NCBI GenBank assembly: GCA_003217735.2 | Contig: CP031591.1 | Location: 1 to 64,000, forward strand | Source of the DNA: Marinibacterium anthonyi | GTDB taxonomy: Bacteria; Pseudomonadota; Alphaproteobacteria; Rhodobacterales; Rhodobacteraceae | DNA length: 64,000 bases | Direction: 5' to 3' | Part shown: positions 32,814 through 42,246 of the stretch, in pieces | How the letters are laid out: the number at the start of each line of letters is the position of its first letter | Numbering within the stretch: position 1 is the stretch's first letter | The notes under the pieces: generated by a model | Database searches by the model: none | Told to the model about the DNA's origin: nothing | What the model saw: the letters and a program-made list of their open reading frames with translations, nothing else | Translations under genes and position numbers: made by a program

Positions 32814-35192
32814 ATGAATGAGGCTGACACATGCAGAAAGTTCGTCGTCCCGAAGCTGCAGGAAGCAGGCTGGGATGATCGCCCGCACGCGATAAACGAG
32901 CAGAGAACTTTCACGGACGGCCGGGTCGTGTTTGTCGGTGGCAAGGCTCGCCGTGGCAAGCAGAAGCGCTCCGACTATCTGCTGCGGTACAATCCGGATT
33001 TCCCGATCGCCGTTGTCGAGGCAAAATCCCGTTACCGACATGCCGGGGAGGGGCTTCAACAAGCCAAGGAATATGCCGAGATCCTTGGACTTCAGTTCGC
33101 GTATTCGACCAACGGGATCGAGATTGTCGAGTTCGACTATACGACCGGCATCGAGCGAACGATTTCGGATTTCCCGGCGCCCGATGACCTTTGGGCCCGG
33201 CTCCGCCGCGCCGAGGGCATTGTCGACGACCAAGTGGCCGAACGGCTGCTGACGCCCACCTTTCCAGACCGAGCCAAACCCCTTCGCTATTATCAGGAAA
33301 TCGCGGTGAACCGCGCGGTCCAGGCGGCTCTACAGGGCAGGAAGCGGGCCCTCCTCACACTGTGCACCGGAGCGGGCAAGACTGCCGTCGCCTTCCAGAT
33401 CTGCTGGAAGTTGTGGTCAGCACGCTGGAACTCCAAAGGGGTGAACCGGAACCCGAAGATCCTGTTTCTCGCCGATCGCAACGTCCTCGTCGACGATCCG
33501 ATGGCAAAGGATTTCAGCCCGTTTGGCGACGCTCGTCACAAGATAGCTGGCGGCGTCGCGGTCAAAAGTCGCGACATGTACTTCGCGATCTACCAGTCCA
33601 TCGCGCGTGACGAGAACCGTCCCGGCCTCTACCGAGAGTATGCGCGGGATTTCTTCGATCTCATCATCATCGACGAATGCCATCGAGGCAGCGCCCGGGA
33701 CGACAGCAACTGGCGGGAGATCCTCGAGTGGTTCGAGCCTGCGACCCAGATCGGGATGACAGCGACGCCGCGGCGAGAGGACAACGTCGACACCTACAAC
33801 TATTTCGGCGATCCGCTCTATGAGTATAGCCTCGCGCAGGGCATCGCTGACGGCTTCCTGGCCCCGTATCGCGTCCATCGCGTCATCTCGGACTACGACG
33901 CCGCCGGATGGCGACCGACGCGGGGTGAACTTGATCGCTATGGGCGTGAAATCCCCGACGCCGAATACTCCACGCGGGACTTCGAGCGGGTCGTGGCGCT
34001 GCGGGCGCGAACGCAGGCCATTGCGAGACATCTCGCGGGCTTCATGGCCGAGACCGACCGCTTCGCCAAGACCATCGTCTTCTGCGTCGACCAGGAACAC
34101 GCGCTCGAAATGCGGCAAGCGCTCGCCGCCCTGAACACCGATCTCGTGAAGGACCATCCTGACTACGTTTGCCGCGTGACGTCCGACGAAGGCGATGTGG
34201 GAAGCGCGCACAGGGCGAAGTTTCAGGATGTCGAGACCCAGACGCCGGTCATCCTCACCACGTCGCAGCTTCTCACGACCGGCGTGGACGCCCCGACCTG
34301 CAAGAACGTTGTGCTCGCTCGGATCGTGGGCTCCATGCCGGAGTTCAAGCAGATCATCGGACGGGGCACCCGTCTCAGGCCCGACTACGGCAAGCTCGCC
34401 TTCAACATCATCGACTACACCGGAACCGCGACGCGCATGTTCGCCGATCCCGCCTTTGACGGCGATCCCGTCCGCGAGGACGAAGCGGTCATCAATGCCG
34501 ACGGCGACATCGTGGAAGAGCGCGAGATCGAAGACGTGCCGCCGGATCCGGACGATCTTCCTGAAGGGCCCGATATCCCGGATGTACCCGTCGACCTGGG
34601 AGACGAGGGCGAGAACGGGCCCCGCAAGTTCTATGTCGACGGCGGAGAGGTCGCGATCGTTCGGCACCTCGTCTACGAACTCGATTCTGACGGGCGGCAG
34701 CTCGCTTGCCGCCAGCTCACCGATTACACCGGCGACAAGGTTCGCACGCTCTATCCCAATGCGTCGGAACTGCGCACGGACTGGCTCGACCCCGAACGCC
34801 GGGCGGAGATCGTCGAGCGGCTCGAGGAGAAGGGCATCGACCTCGATTCCCTGGCTGATGCGGTCGGAAAGCCGGAAGCCGATCCGTTCGATCTCCTCTG
34901 CCATCTGGCATATAACGCGCCGCTGCGAACCCGGCGCGAGCGTGCTGACCGTCTGCTGAGGGAACAAGACGAGTTTTTGGACCGCTTCGGGCCGGATGCC
35001 CGCGAGGTCTTGGATGCCGTGCTTGAGAAGTATGCCGAACATGGCAGTGCCCAGTTCAAGCTACCCGACATCCTGGAAGTGCCCCCGTTCAACGACTGGG
35101 GCAACGTCATCGAAATCGCCGCCCGCTTCGGCGGGGGCAAGGAGCTGCGCAGCGCCGTCACCGAGCTGCAGCGTCTGCTCTACACCGCTTGA
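32814..35192 (+). CDS. hsdR: Type I restriction enzyme, R subunit
   Basis: 792 residues. N-terminal nuclease of the PD-(D/E)XK type (RSDYLLRYNPDFPIAVVEAK). It is followed by an SF2 translocase with Walker A CTGAGKT (near residue 184), DECH box (LIIIDECHRG), GMTATPRRE and the late IGRGTRLRPDYG. The C-terminal domain couples to the methylase. It resembles EcoEI-type HsdR. The ATG at 32814 (GGAG ten bases upstream) gives the normal N-terminus MNEADTCRKFVVPKLQEAGW; a longer open frame upstream is unlikely. Unusually, hsdR leads the operon, followed by hsdM and hsdS. Confidence 0.93.
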   Translation: MNEADTCRKFVVPKLQEAGWDDRPHAINEQRTFTDGRVVFVGGKARRGKQKRSDYLLRYNPDFPIAVVEAKSRYRHAGEGLQQAKEYAEILGLQFAYSTNGIEIVEFDYTTGIERTISDFPAPDDLWARLRRAEGIVDDQVAERLLTPTFPDRAKPLRYYQEIAVNRAVQAALQGRKRALLTLCTGAGKTAVAFQICWKLWSARWNSKGVNRNPKILFLADRNVLVDDPMAKDFSPFGDARHKIAGGVAVKSRDMYFAIYQSIARDENRPGLYREYARDFFDLIIIDECHRGSARDDSNWREILEWFEPATQIGMTATPRREDNVDTYNYFGDPLYEYSLAQGIADGFLAPYRVHRVISDYDAAGWRPTRGELDRYGREIPDAEYSTRDFERVVALRARTQAIARHLAGFMAETDRFAKTIVFCVDQEHALEMRQALAALNTDLVKDHPDYVCRVTSDEGDVGSAHRAKFQDVETQTPVILTTSQLLTTGVDAPTCKNVVLARIVGSMPEFKQIIGRGTRLRPDYGKLAFNIIDYTGTATRMFADPAFDGDPVREDEAVINADGDIVEEREIEDVPPDPDDLPEGPDIPDVPVDLGDEGENGPRKFYVDGGEVAIVRHLVYELDSDGRQLACRQLTDYTGDKVRTLYPNASELRTDWLDPERRAEIVERLEEKGIDLDSLADAVGKPEADPFDLLCHLAYNAPLRTRRERADRLLREQDEFLDRFGPDAREVLDAVLEKYAEHGSAQFKLPDILEVPPFNDWGNVIEIAARFGGGKELRSAVTELQRLLYTA

Positions 35193-35209
35193 ATTGAAGG
35201 AGATCCAAC

Positions 35210-36775
35210 TTGGCCAGAACCGCCCGTAAGAAGGCTGCGCCGAAGCAACTGACTACTGCCCAGCGTCTCGACAGCATCATCAAGTCCGCCCGCAAGATCA
35301 TGCGAAAGGACAAGGGGCTGAACGGCGACCTCGACCGGTTGCCGATGCTGACCTGGATCATGTTCCTGAAGTTCCTCGACGACATGGAACGGATCGAGGA
35401 AGGACGCGCGGAGCTCGCAGGCAAGGACTATCGCCCGATTATCGAAGCCCCTTATCGTTGGCGCGACTGGGCGGCGGATGCGGACGGCATTACCGGCCCC
35501 GACCTCCTGTCGTTTCTCGTTTCCGAAATGACTGAGCGTCCTGACGGCACCCGCGGTCCAGGGCTGTTCGCCTATCTTCGCGGTCTGCGCGGCGACAACG
35601 GGCGGCGCGAGCGGCGTGACGTGATCGCGACTGTCTTTCAGGGCTTCGCCAACCGCATGGAAAGCGGCTACCTGCTGCGCGACGTCGTCAATCTGGTCGA
35701 CGGCATCCACTTCGACTCGTCGGAGGAAGTCCATACCCTCGGCCGCCTCTACGAGACGCTGCTGCGAGAGATGCGCGACGCGGCGGGGGACTCAGGCGAG
35801 TTCTACACACCCCGTCCGGTTGTGCGGTTCATGGTCGAGGTGACCGATCCCAAGCTGGGCGAGACCATCCTCGACCCGGCGTGCGGCACCGGGGGATTTC
35901 TGACCGAGGCCTTTCAGCATCTCGAGCGCCAGGCCGATACGGTCGAGAAGCGGCGCATCCTGCAGGAGGACAGCTTCTTCGGCGGCGAGGCCAAGTCGCT
36001 GCCGTTCCTTCTGTCCCAGCTCAACCTCCTGCTGCACGGCCTGCATGCCCCGCGCATCGACCCCGGCAACGCCCTTCGCTTTCGCCTGGCCGAGATCGGC
36101 GAGGATCAGCGGGTCAATGTCATCCTGACCAATCCGCCATTCGGCGGCGAGGAGGAGGCAGGCATCCTCAACAACTTCCCCGAGGACCGGCGCACGGCCG
36201 AAACGGCGCTGCTGTTCCTGCAGCTGATCATGCGGCGGCTGAAGCGGGCCGGGCGCGGTCGGGCCGCGGTCGTCGTTCCGCACGGCACGCTGTTCGGCGA
36301 TGGCATCTCGGCGCGGATCAAGGCGGACCTGCTCGAGAAGTTCAACCTGCACACGGTGGTCCGGCTGCGTGAAGGGGTGTTCGCGCCCTACACGGACATC
36401 CCGGCAAACCTGATCTTCTTCGACACGACCGGACCGACGAAGGACATCTGGTACTACGAGATGCCGCTGCCGGAGGGCCGAAAGAAGTACTCGAAGACAG
36501 CGCCCATGGCCTATGAGGAGTTTGCGGGCTGCCTCGCCTGGTGGAAGAAGCGTGAGCCCAACGAGCGCGCCTGGAAGGTCACCGCCGCTGACCTGATCCA
36601 GCGCGACGATCAGGATCGTGTCGTCGCCTGCAACCTGGACATCAAGAACCCCCATTCCGGCGAAGTCGTTGATCACCGTGCGCCGGCCGAGATAGTGGAC
36701 GCGATCATCGCACAGGAACAGCGGATCATCGCCATCATGGACGAGATCAAGGCCGTACTGGCGGAGCGAGTGTGA
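35210..36775 (+). CDS. hsdM: Type I restriction system methyltransferase, M subunit
   Basis: 521 residues with a TTG start at 35210, supported by AAGGAG eight bases upstream and by the N-terminus MARTARKKAAPKQLTT. The HsdM N-terminal helical domain (MLTWIMFLKFLDDMERIEEG) precedes the N6-adenine methylase domain with ILDPACGTGGFL (near residue 221) and TNPPFGG (near 307). The catalytic motifs are intact. The stop overlaps the hsdS start by one base. Confidence 0.94.
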   Translation: MARTARKKAAPKQLTTAQRLDSIIKSARKIMRKDKGLNGDLDRLPMLTWIMFLKFLDDMERIEEGRAELAGKDYRPIIEAPYRWRDWAADADGITGPDLLSFLVSEMTERPDGTRGPGLFAYLRGLRGDNGRRERRDVIATVFQGFANRMESGYLLRDVVNLVDGIHFDSSEEVHTLGRLYETLLREMRDAAGDSGEFYTPRPVVRFMVEVTDPKLGETILDPACGTGGFLTEAFQHLERQADTVEKRRILQEDSFFGGEAKSLPFLLSQLNLLLHGLHAPRIDPGNALRFRLAEIGEDQRVNVILTNPPFGGEEEAGILNNFPEDRRTAETALLFLQLIMRRLKRAGRGRAAVVVPHGTLFGDGISARIKADLLEKFNLHTVVRLREGVFAPYTDIPANLIFFDTTGPTKDIWYYEMPLPEGRKKYSKTAPMAYEEFAGCLAWWKKREPNERAWKVTAADLIQRDDQDRVVACNLDIKNPHSGEVVDHRAPAEIVDAIIAQEQRIIAIMDEIKAVLAERV

Positions 36776-37926
36776 TGTCGCGAACGATTACCATCGACAG
36801 GTTTCTGACCAAGGCAGAGGACTGGGTCCCGGTAAAGCCAGATGAAAATTACAAGCAGATCACCGCACGTCTGTGGGGAAAGGGTCTCACGCTGCGTGGC
36901 GAAGTTCCGGGGAGCGCGATTGCTGCCGCCCGACAGTACTGCGCCAAGGCAGGTCAGTTCCTGATCTCCAGGATCGACGCGCGACACGGAGCCTTCGGGA
37001 TCGTTCCAGATGAACTGGACGGCGCACTGGTCAGCAATGATTTCCCCTGCTTCAACATCGACGCTTCGACGGTGCTGCCACATTTCTTCGAGTGGTATTC
37101 GCGCACGCCTGAGTTCATCGATCTATGTCGCCGAGCGAGCGAGGGTTCGACAAATCGCGTTCGCATGAAAGAAGCGAAATTCCTGAAGATGACCGTGCCT
37201 CTGCCTTCTCTCGACGTGCAGCGCCGCATCGTCGAAAAGCTCGACCGGGTCGCGGCACTGGTGGACGAACGCCGCAACGCCATCGAGGCGGCCGAGCGTG
37301 AAACGCATGCGCTGCTGCTGAAAGCCTTCCAGCGCGCCATCGACGGCGCCCCCCTGCGCCCCATGGCCGAGGTCGCGCCGCTGGTGCGGAGACCGGTCGA
37401 GATCGATCTCGACGCTGCCTATCCTGAACTTGGCGTCCGGTCATTCGGTCGGGGCACGTTCCACAAACCCGAACTGCCCGGCGTTGAGGTCGGCAACAAG
37501 AAGCTGTTCCGCATCTGCGCGGGCGACCTCGTGTTCAACATCGTCTTTGCCTGGGAAGGCGCTGTCGCCGTCGCACAGCCAGAAGACGATGGCCGCGTCG
37601 GCTCTCATCGTTTCCTGACCTGCGTTCCCGCGCCGGAAACCGCAACCGTCGAGTTCCTGCGATTCTATTTCTCGACGCCCGAGGGATTGCAGAAGCTCGG
37701 TGAAGCATCTCCTGGAGGAGCGGGACGGAACCGGACGCTCGGATTAAAGAAGCTTGAAAGCCTGCAAGTGCCGGTCCCACCGATCGGTCGGCAGCACTGG
37801 TTCGACCGCCTTCAGGCGAAGGCACACGAAGCCCGCACCATCCGCGCCAACACGGCGCAGGATGTGGAGGCCCTGATTCCGGCCATGCTGCACGAGATCT
37901 TCGAAGGTGGGGCAAATGCCGCGTGA
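36775..37926 (+). CDS. hsdS: Type I restriction specificity subunit
   Basis: 383 residues. Two target-recognition domains of different sequence are each followed by a conserved helix: TRD1 to about residue 140 (VPLPSLDVQRRIVEKLDRVA, then coiled coil) and TRD2 from about 195 (SLQVPVPPIGRQHWFDRLQA). The recognised DNA sequence cannot be told from the protein. The start ATG at 36775 overlaps the hsdM stop. It appears complete, so the RM system is probably functional. Confidence 0.9.
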   Translation: MSRTITIDRFLTKAEDWVPVKPDENYKQITARLWGKGLTLRGEVPGSAIAAARQYCAKAGQFLISRIDARHGAFGIVPDELDGALVSNDFPCFNIDASTVLPHFFEWYSRTPEFIDLCRRASEGSTNRVRMKEAKFLKMTVPLPSLDVQRRIVEKLDRVAALVDERRNAIEAAERETHALLLKAFQRAIDGAPLRPMAEVAPLVRRPVEIDLDAAYPELGVRSFGRGTFHKPELPGVEVGNKKLFRICAGDLVFNIVFAWEGAVAVAQPEDDGRVGSHRFLTCVPAPETATVEFLRFYFSTPEGLQKLGEASPGGAGRNRTLGLKKLESLQVPVPPIGRQHWFDRLQAKAHEARTIRANTAQDVEALIPAMLHEIFEGGANAA

Positions 37927-37995
37927 TTGTGAGCGAGGATGATCATGCCTCGCCGCATCGACAGGAGTCACAAGCGATCTGGCAGCAAAGGGAGT

Positions 37996-38881
37996 TCACT
38001 GTAGACTGAAAAGCTTTAGCTGACGCGAAACACGCAGCTGATGGTCAGGCCGGATTACAGCTCCGGCGCGTGTGAAACCACCCTGAGGGCGAAGAACTTC
38101 AATTTCGCGCGCTTCCGACAAACGTTGCAGACTATGTATAATGTCTGTGTTGGTCGCAGCGGTCTTGTTTCCCATAAGCACCAAGAGGTCGCCGAGGGCT
38201 AATGGGCCACCGCCAGACAATTCAAATATTTGCTTTGGCAACTCGGCCTCGAGTTCTCGGCGCATGTTACCCCTGTCAACATCACTGAATTCGAATAGTG
38301 GGGTTTCTGTGGTGAGGCGAGCATCGAAACCAAGTTCGAAAAGGCTTCCACGGCCGATGTGTTTGAACGTATTCTTCAAAGCCCAATGAACAGACAGCAT
38401 CTTGTCCCGCGCCGCCTGGCTTTGGGACAAATGAGCAATCAGCATGTGGCGATTATCTGTGCTAGAGAACATCATGAAAGGCGTAAAAAACCTTGCGCCA
38501 GAATACCGATGCATTTGGGTCATCAGCGCGCGTTGAGCCATGGCTCTTCCAGACTGACCGCCAAGCTTCCATTCTCGCCACAGGCGTAGAAATGGCTCGT
38601 TCACGCCGAACTGGCTGACTACTGGTGCCGGATCTCCCTCATCCTGCAGATAGTTTAGAAGCGCATCGATCGAGAAGGTCAGGATCACTTCAGCCTTCGG
38701 AAGATTGTCAAAAATTGTGCGGATGGACGACATTGGTACGTCTGCGTAACCAAACTGATCCAAGACGAAGATCGCTCGTCCTTGTCTTTGTCGACGTTTG
38801 ATATCTGCGATCACCAGAGGCAGCAGATCTGTAAACTGCTTGTGGTGCAGCGTAACACTCTTGCCCAAGAAATCGCGAAAC
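37996..38881 (-). pseudogene. Truncated three-Cys-motif partner protein (TcmP)
   Basis: About 294 codons of the C-terminal part of TcmP: FVLDQFGYADVPMSSIRTIF, then AEVILTFSIDALLNYLQ and a winged-helix end. The N-terminal ~100 residues with the first part of the methyltransferase-like fold are missing, cut at the IS3 end (38882). A TTG at 38868 could allow a fragment to be made. TcmP genes usually sit beside a DUF5131 (three-Cys-motif) gene; the remains of such a gene lie on the other side of the IS, in the same orientation. Confidence 0.8.
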
Positions 38882-38920
38882 TGAGGTGCTCCCCTTCCCT
38901 TGGACAGGTTCTGGCGCTTT

Positions 38921-39784
38921 TTAAGCTCTGATCTGCTCCTGCTGATCGGGTTGCGTTGCTTCGATTTGCAGCGAGTAGATCACTGCCGGTGGCTGTCCGC
39001 CAAGGGCTTTGTGCGGGCGGCGGTGATTGTAGAATTCCACCCAGTTGCGGACACCCGCGCGGGCCTGCGACCCGCTTTCCCAGGCGTGGAGGTAGACGCA
39101 CTCGTATTTTAGCGTCCGCCACAGGCGCTCGATGAAGATGTTGTCCAGATAACGACCCTTGCCGTCCATCGATATGCGGACGCCCGAGCGGCGCAAGCGG
39201 TCTGTCCACGCAAACGATGTGAACTGCGATCCCTGATCGCTGTTCATGATGTCCGGTGGCGCGAACCGATAGATGGCCTCGTTCAGCGCCTCGACGCAGA
39301 AGTCGGCGTCCAGCGTGTTCGAGATCCGCCACGACAGAACCATCCGGGTATGCCAGTCCATAATCGCCACCAGATAGAGGAACCCGCGGCGCATCGGCAG
39401 GTAGGTGATGTCGACGCACCAGACCTGGTTTGGTCGCTCCACACGCAGCCCGCGCAGCAGATAGGGGTAGGTCTTGTGCCCCTTCGCAGGCCTGCTGGTG
39501 TTGGGTTTCTGATAGATCGGCATCAATCCCATCAGCCGCATGAGCCGACGGACGCGCTTCTCGTTCACCGCATGGCCTTCGTTGCGCAGGTGCCAGGTCA
39601 TCTGGCGGACGCCGAAGAACGGTGTCTCGAGGAACTGCACGTCGATCAGCCGCATCAGCGCGAGGTTCTGCTCGGTCTCGCCCTGCGGCGTGTAGTAGAA
39701 CGATGACCGCGGTATCGACAGAAGCGCGCACTGTTGGCCGATCGACAGGTCAGGATGGTCGCGTTCGATCATGCCACGCCTCAC
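38921..39784 (-). CDS. IS3-family transposase OrfB
   Basis: 287 residues with HTH_21 region (GVRQMTWHLRNEGHAVNEKR) and DDE integrase core: VWCVDITYLPMRRG, NSDQGSQFTSF and FIERLWRTLKYE. Overlaps orfA by four bases; a T-rich slip site lies in the overlap. It appears intact. Confidence 0.94.
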   Translation of the reverse strand: MRRGMIERDHPDLSIGQQCALLSIPRSSFYYTPQGETEQNLALMRLIDVQFLETPFFGVRQMTWHLRNEGHAVNEKRVRRLMRLMGLMPIYQKPNTSRPAKGHKTYPYLLRGLRVERPNQVWCVDITYLPMRRGFLYLVAIMDWHTRMVLSWRISNTLDADFCVEALNEAIYRFAPPDIMNSDQGSQFTSFAWTDRLRRSGVRISMDGKGRYLDNIFIERLWRTLKYECVYLHAWESGSQARAGVRNWVEFYNHRRPHKALGGQPPAVIYSLQIEATQPDQQEQIRA

Positions 39785-40074
39785 TTCCCGCTCCAGGGTT
39801 TGAGCTTTCTTTCCAAAAAAGAGTTGGCCACAGCCAGCTCTCCGATCTTGGCATGCAGATCCCTGACCTGGTCTTCATCGATGACGGATGCCTTGCGGCC
39901 GCCACGTTCGAAGACACCGGACGCGCCATCCAGCAGCGCACGTTTCCATTGATTGATCATCGTCGGATGCACACCGAACCGGCTCGCCAGCTCCGAGACC
40001 GTCGTCTCGCCTTTCAGCGCCTCCAGCGCCACCTTCGCCTTGAACTCAGGGGCATGTTGCTTTCGCTTTGTCAT
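39781..40074 (-). CDS. IS3-family transposase OrfA
   Basis: 97 residues: MTKRKQHAPEFKAKVALEAL, then helix-turn-helix ELASRFGVHPTMINQWKRAL and a short leucine-rich tail. It binds the IS ends and makes the OrfAB fusion with OrfB by frameshifting. GGAGGAGATCGAAG precedes the ATG on the minus strand. Confidence 0.93.
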   Translation of the reverse strand: MTKRKQHAPEFKAKVALEALKGETTVSELASRFGVHPTMINQWKRALLDGASGVFERGGRKASVIDEDQVRDLHAKIGELAVANSFLERKLKPWSGK

Positions 40075-40154
40075 CTTCGATCTCCTCCGTGGTGAAGATC
40101 AGCAGACAGCAATTCAGAGCTTACGTCAGTGTCCAGTTCTCGGGGGTCACCTCA

Positions 40155-40457
40155 GTCCGCCAACTCCATGGCGTCGAACACCGCGTCGATGAATGTACGG
40201 TCGATGTCCTTGTGGAAGAGATCGCTCATCGAGTTCACGAAGATCATCCGCGGCTTTTTCCAGAGCACGGGCTGCTTCAGCCTCGACGGCCATAGTGTCA
40301 GGTCAAAGCCTTGCTCGTATGGGTGTCCAGGGATTCCACGCCAGCGCTCTGCGAACCGCTCGGCGTAGCAGTTGTCACAGCCGGGACCGACTTTGGTGCA
40401 GCCCGTCACCGGGTTCCATGTCGCATCCGTCCATTCGATCTCTGAATTCTGAGCCAA
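40155..40457 (-). pseudogene. Truncated DUF5131 (phage Gp37/Gp68-type, three-Cys-motif) gene
   Basis: About 101 codons from a TTG start (GAGG about eight bases upstream). Family signature: IEWTDATWNPVTGCTKVGPG, then CDNCYAERFA and PRMIFVNSMSDLFHKDI. Full-length members are about 240-260 residues. The gene is cut by the IS3 right end after AVFDAMELAD. With the C-terminal half missing, activity is unlikely. It pairs with the TcmP fragment at 37996-38881. Confidence 0.82.
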
Positions 40458-40685
40458 CTGCTCGCCTCATAGTTTTTATAATCATAACACACGGATGAGG
40501 TGGCACAAAGCGCGAACAGCTGCTGTGGCTGGATTGGTCGCTTGCTGGAACGGGACTACGGCACAACGAGCGTCGTTCGGCTTCTATTCCGTTCGCTAAC
40601 CAGACGGATATTCCGGATCGCGGCCGCGAAAACACACCGGGGAACTTGTGCGACAGTCAGGCGGACGTAGCACCGCAAGCCGATG

Positions 40686-41786
40686 TCAAAGGTCGAGCCA
40701 ATACCGCGTATGCCGCCGCTCCCCAGTACGGTTGAGCGCGCCCATCTCCACCAGGTCCTGCAGGTCCCGGGTTGTAGTCGCACGCGAGGTGCCGGTGATG
40801 GCGATGTAGTTTTCGGCACTGAGGCCGCCTTTGAAGCCGTCAGGCCCCTCGCGGAACATGCGCTCGATCACCTTGGCTTGTCGCTCGTTCAGTCGATCAC
40901 GGAATTGGTCGTAGAACCTCGCCTTGGCGATGAAGAACCCGACCCGTGTCAGCGTCACCTGCTGCGCCTTCAGAATGATCTCGGCGAACCAGAGTAGCCA
41001 GCCGGTGACGTCCAGTGTCTTTTGGTGGGTCTCGAGCTGATCGTAGTAGGCCTTTCGGTCCCGTTCGATGGTGTAGGCCAGCGCGATCAGGCTCGGCTGG
41101 CCGATGTTCTGCGCAAGGGACTTTTCCGCCAAGGCGCGGCCGAGGCGACCATTGCCGTCCTCGAAGGGATGGATGCTTTCAAACCAGAGGTGGCCAAGCG
41201 CCGCGCGGGTCAATGCGGGCAGGGGCGTTGGACCGTCTGGCGCCGTTCGGTTGAACCAGTCGACGAACACGTCCATCTCGCCTTGGACCTGCGCAGATGG
41301 TGGCGCTTCGAAATGCACCATCGGTCGGTCGATGCGACCAGAGACGATCTGCATCGCATCAGCATGCCGCCGATAGGCCCCGACGGTTTCGAGGCCACGG
41401 TCATGGGCCAGCAGCATACCGTGCCAGCGGCTGAGGGTTTCGTGGGTCAGAGGCCCGGCGTAGGTCGAGTAGACGTCCACCATCATCTCCGCGACGCCCT
41501 GTTCGCGCGGCCTTGACGGTGCGCCGTCGGCGGTCAAGCCAAATTGACGGCGGAGGGAGGATTGCACGCTGGCCCTGTCCAGCACCTCGCCTTCGATGGC
41601 GCTCGTCCGCATCGCCTCTTCGCTCAACAGCTCGATGCGCAGGTGGTCGCGCTCGTCGTCGCTCACATGGCGGACGGCACCGACGATCTCTCCGGACGAC
41701 AACAGAAACTGCCGTTCGAGAGGTTCGACGGCGGCGCTGTCATAGCGGAAATCCGGCCAGTCGGGTTGCGTCCAGTTCCAGCGCAT
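40686..41786 (-). CDS. Fic-domain protein (AMPylase)
   Basis: 366 residues. N-terminal DUF4172 (MRWNWTQPDWPDFRYD). An inhibitory helix with S-A-I-E-G-E (class II, N-terminal) is followed by the Fic core HPFEDGNGRLGRALAE with catalytic His and the GNGR anion-binding loop. A winged helix sits at the C-terminus (TSRATTTRDLQDLVEMGALN). Such enzymes transfer AMP to host targets and can act as toxins that are self-inhibited. The start ATG at 41786 is preceded by AGGAG on the minus strand. All catalytic residues are present. Confidence 0.93.
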   Translation of the reverse strand: MRWNWTQPDWPDFRYDSAAVEPLERQFLLSSGEIVGAVRHVSDDERDHLRIELLSEEAMRTSAIEGEVLDRASVQSSLRRQFGLTADGAPSRPREQGVAEMMVDVYSTYAGPLTHETLSRWHGMLLAHDRGLETVGAYRRHADAMQIVSGRIDRPMVHFEAPPSAQVQGEMDVFVDWFNRTAPDGPTPLPALTRAALGHLWFESIHPFEDGNGRLGRALAEKSLAQNIGQPSLIALAYTIERDRKAYYDQLETHQKTLDVTGWLLWFAEIILKAQQVTLTRVGFFIAKARFYDQFRDRLNERQAKVIERMFREGPDGFKGGLSAENYIAITGTSRATTTRDLQDLVEMGALNRTGERRHTRYWLDL

Positions 41787-41924
41787 GAGCTATAGGCTCC
41801 TTTCCTATAACTCAAAATATCGCTGAGTCATGATTTATGGAAGCGCGATCTATGCATCATGCCAGATGCTTGAACCGTCGGACACATCCGCAGGATCCCT
41901 CAAAGGGCTAGGCCTTTGCGCGGG

Positions 41925-42095
41925 TCAGGCGGCCTCTACCATCGGCTCGTAGCGCACGTCGGGCATAGCCTCATTGAGCCAGGCAGGTTGCAGGTCGCCA
42001 TTGTTCCATTGGTACAGGTAGCCCACCAGCATGTCGGTCTTCTTGCAGAGGATGCGCATGATCGGTTCGGCCGTAAGCCGCGGAAAAGTGGTCAC
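41925..42095 (-). CDS. Small conserved plasmid protein, 56 aa
   Basis: GTG start at 42095 with GAGGAG six bases upstream. The protein is MTTFPRLTAEPIMRILCKKT, then DMLVGYLYQWNNGDLQPAWL and an acidic end. The GYLYQWNNGD.QP.W core recalls small conserved proteins of alphaproteobacterial plasmids, but I cannot name the family. Too short for a usual ORF cut-off and read on the minus strand within the 459-base gap between the Fic and VirC2-like genes. The function is unknown. Confidence 0.65.
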   Translation of the reverse strand: MTTFPRLTAEPIMRILCKKTDMLVGYLYQWNNGDLQPAWLNEAMPDVRYEPMVEAA

Positions 42096-42246
42096 GATGT
42101 GCTCCTCTCAAACTGACCTCAGGACTTTTTAACAACGAGGCCGCAATATCGTTTTGAACGTCTTAGGGTTGGGTTTCTGCAACTGCAAGATGAAGTCGGC
42201 GGCCTCGGCAAGAACCCACCGACAAAAGGACAAGTTGTCTTTATAG

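Larger units (their letters stand above)
38882..40154 (-). mobile_element. IS3-family insertion sequence at a deletion junction
   Basis: 1273 bp. Both ends are TGAGGTG-N2-CCCC-N6-TGGACA (left 38882-38906; right, complement, ending 40154). orfA and orfB read leftwards. No direct target duplication is found: left flank AAAC, right flank GTCC. The two flanks are fragments of different genes (TcmP and DUF5131) that normally adjoin, so a deletion next to the IS is the simplest explanation. Confidence 0.85.

Noticed and set aside
32459-32821. 120-codon plus-strand frame before hsdR
   Set aside because: Overlaps the toxin stop and the hsdR start, lacks a ribosome site and shows no family features; treated as upstream region.
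33417-35042. 541-codon minus-strand frame opposite hsdR
   Set aside because: Shadow of hsdR; composition is typical of antisense of high-GC coding DNA.
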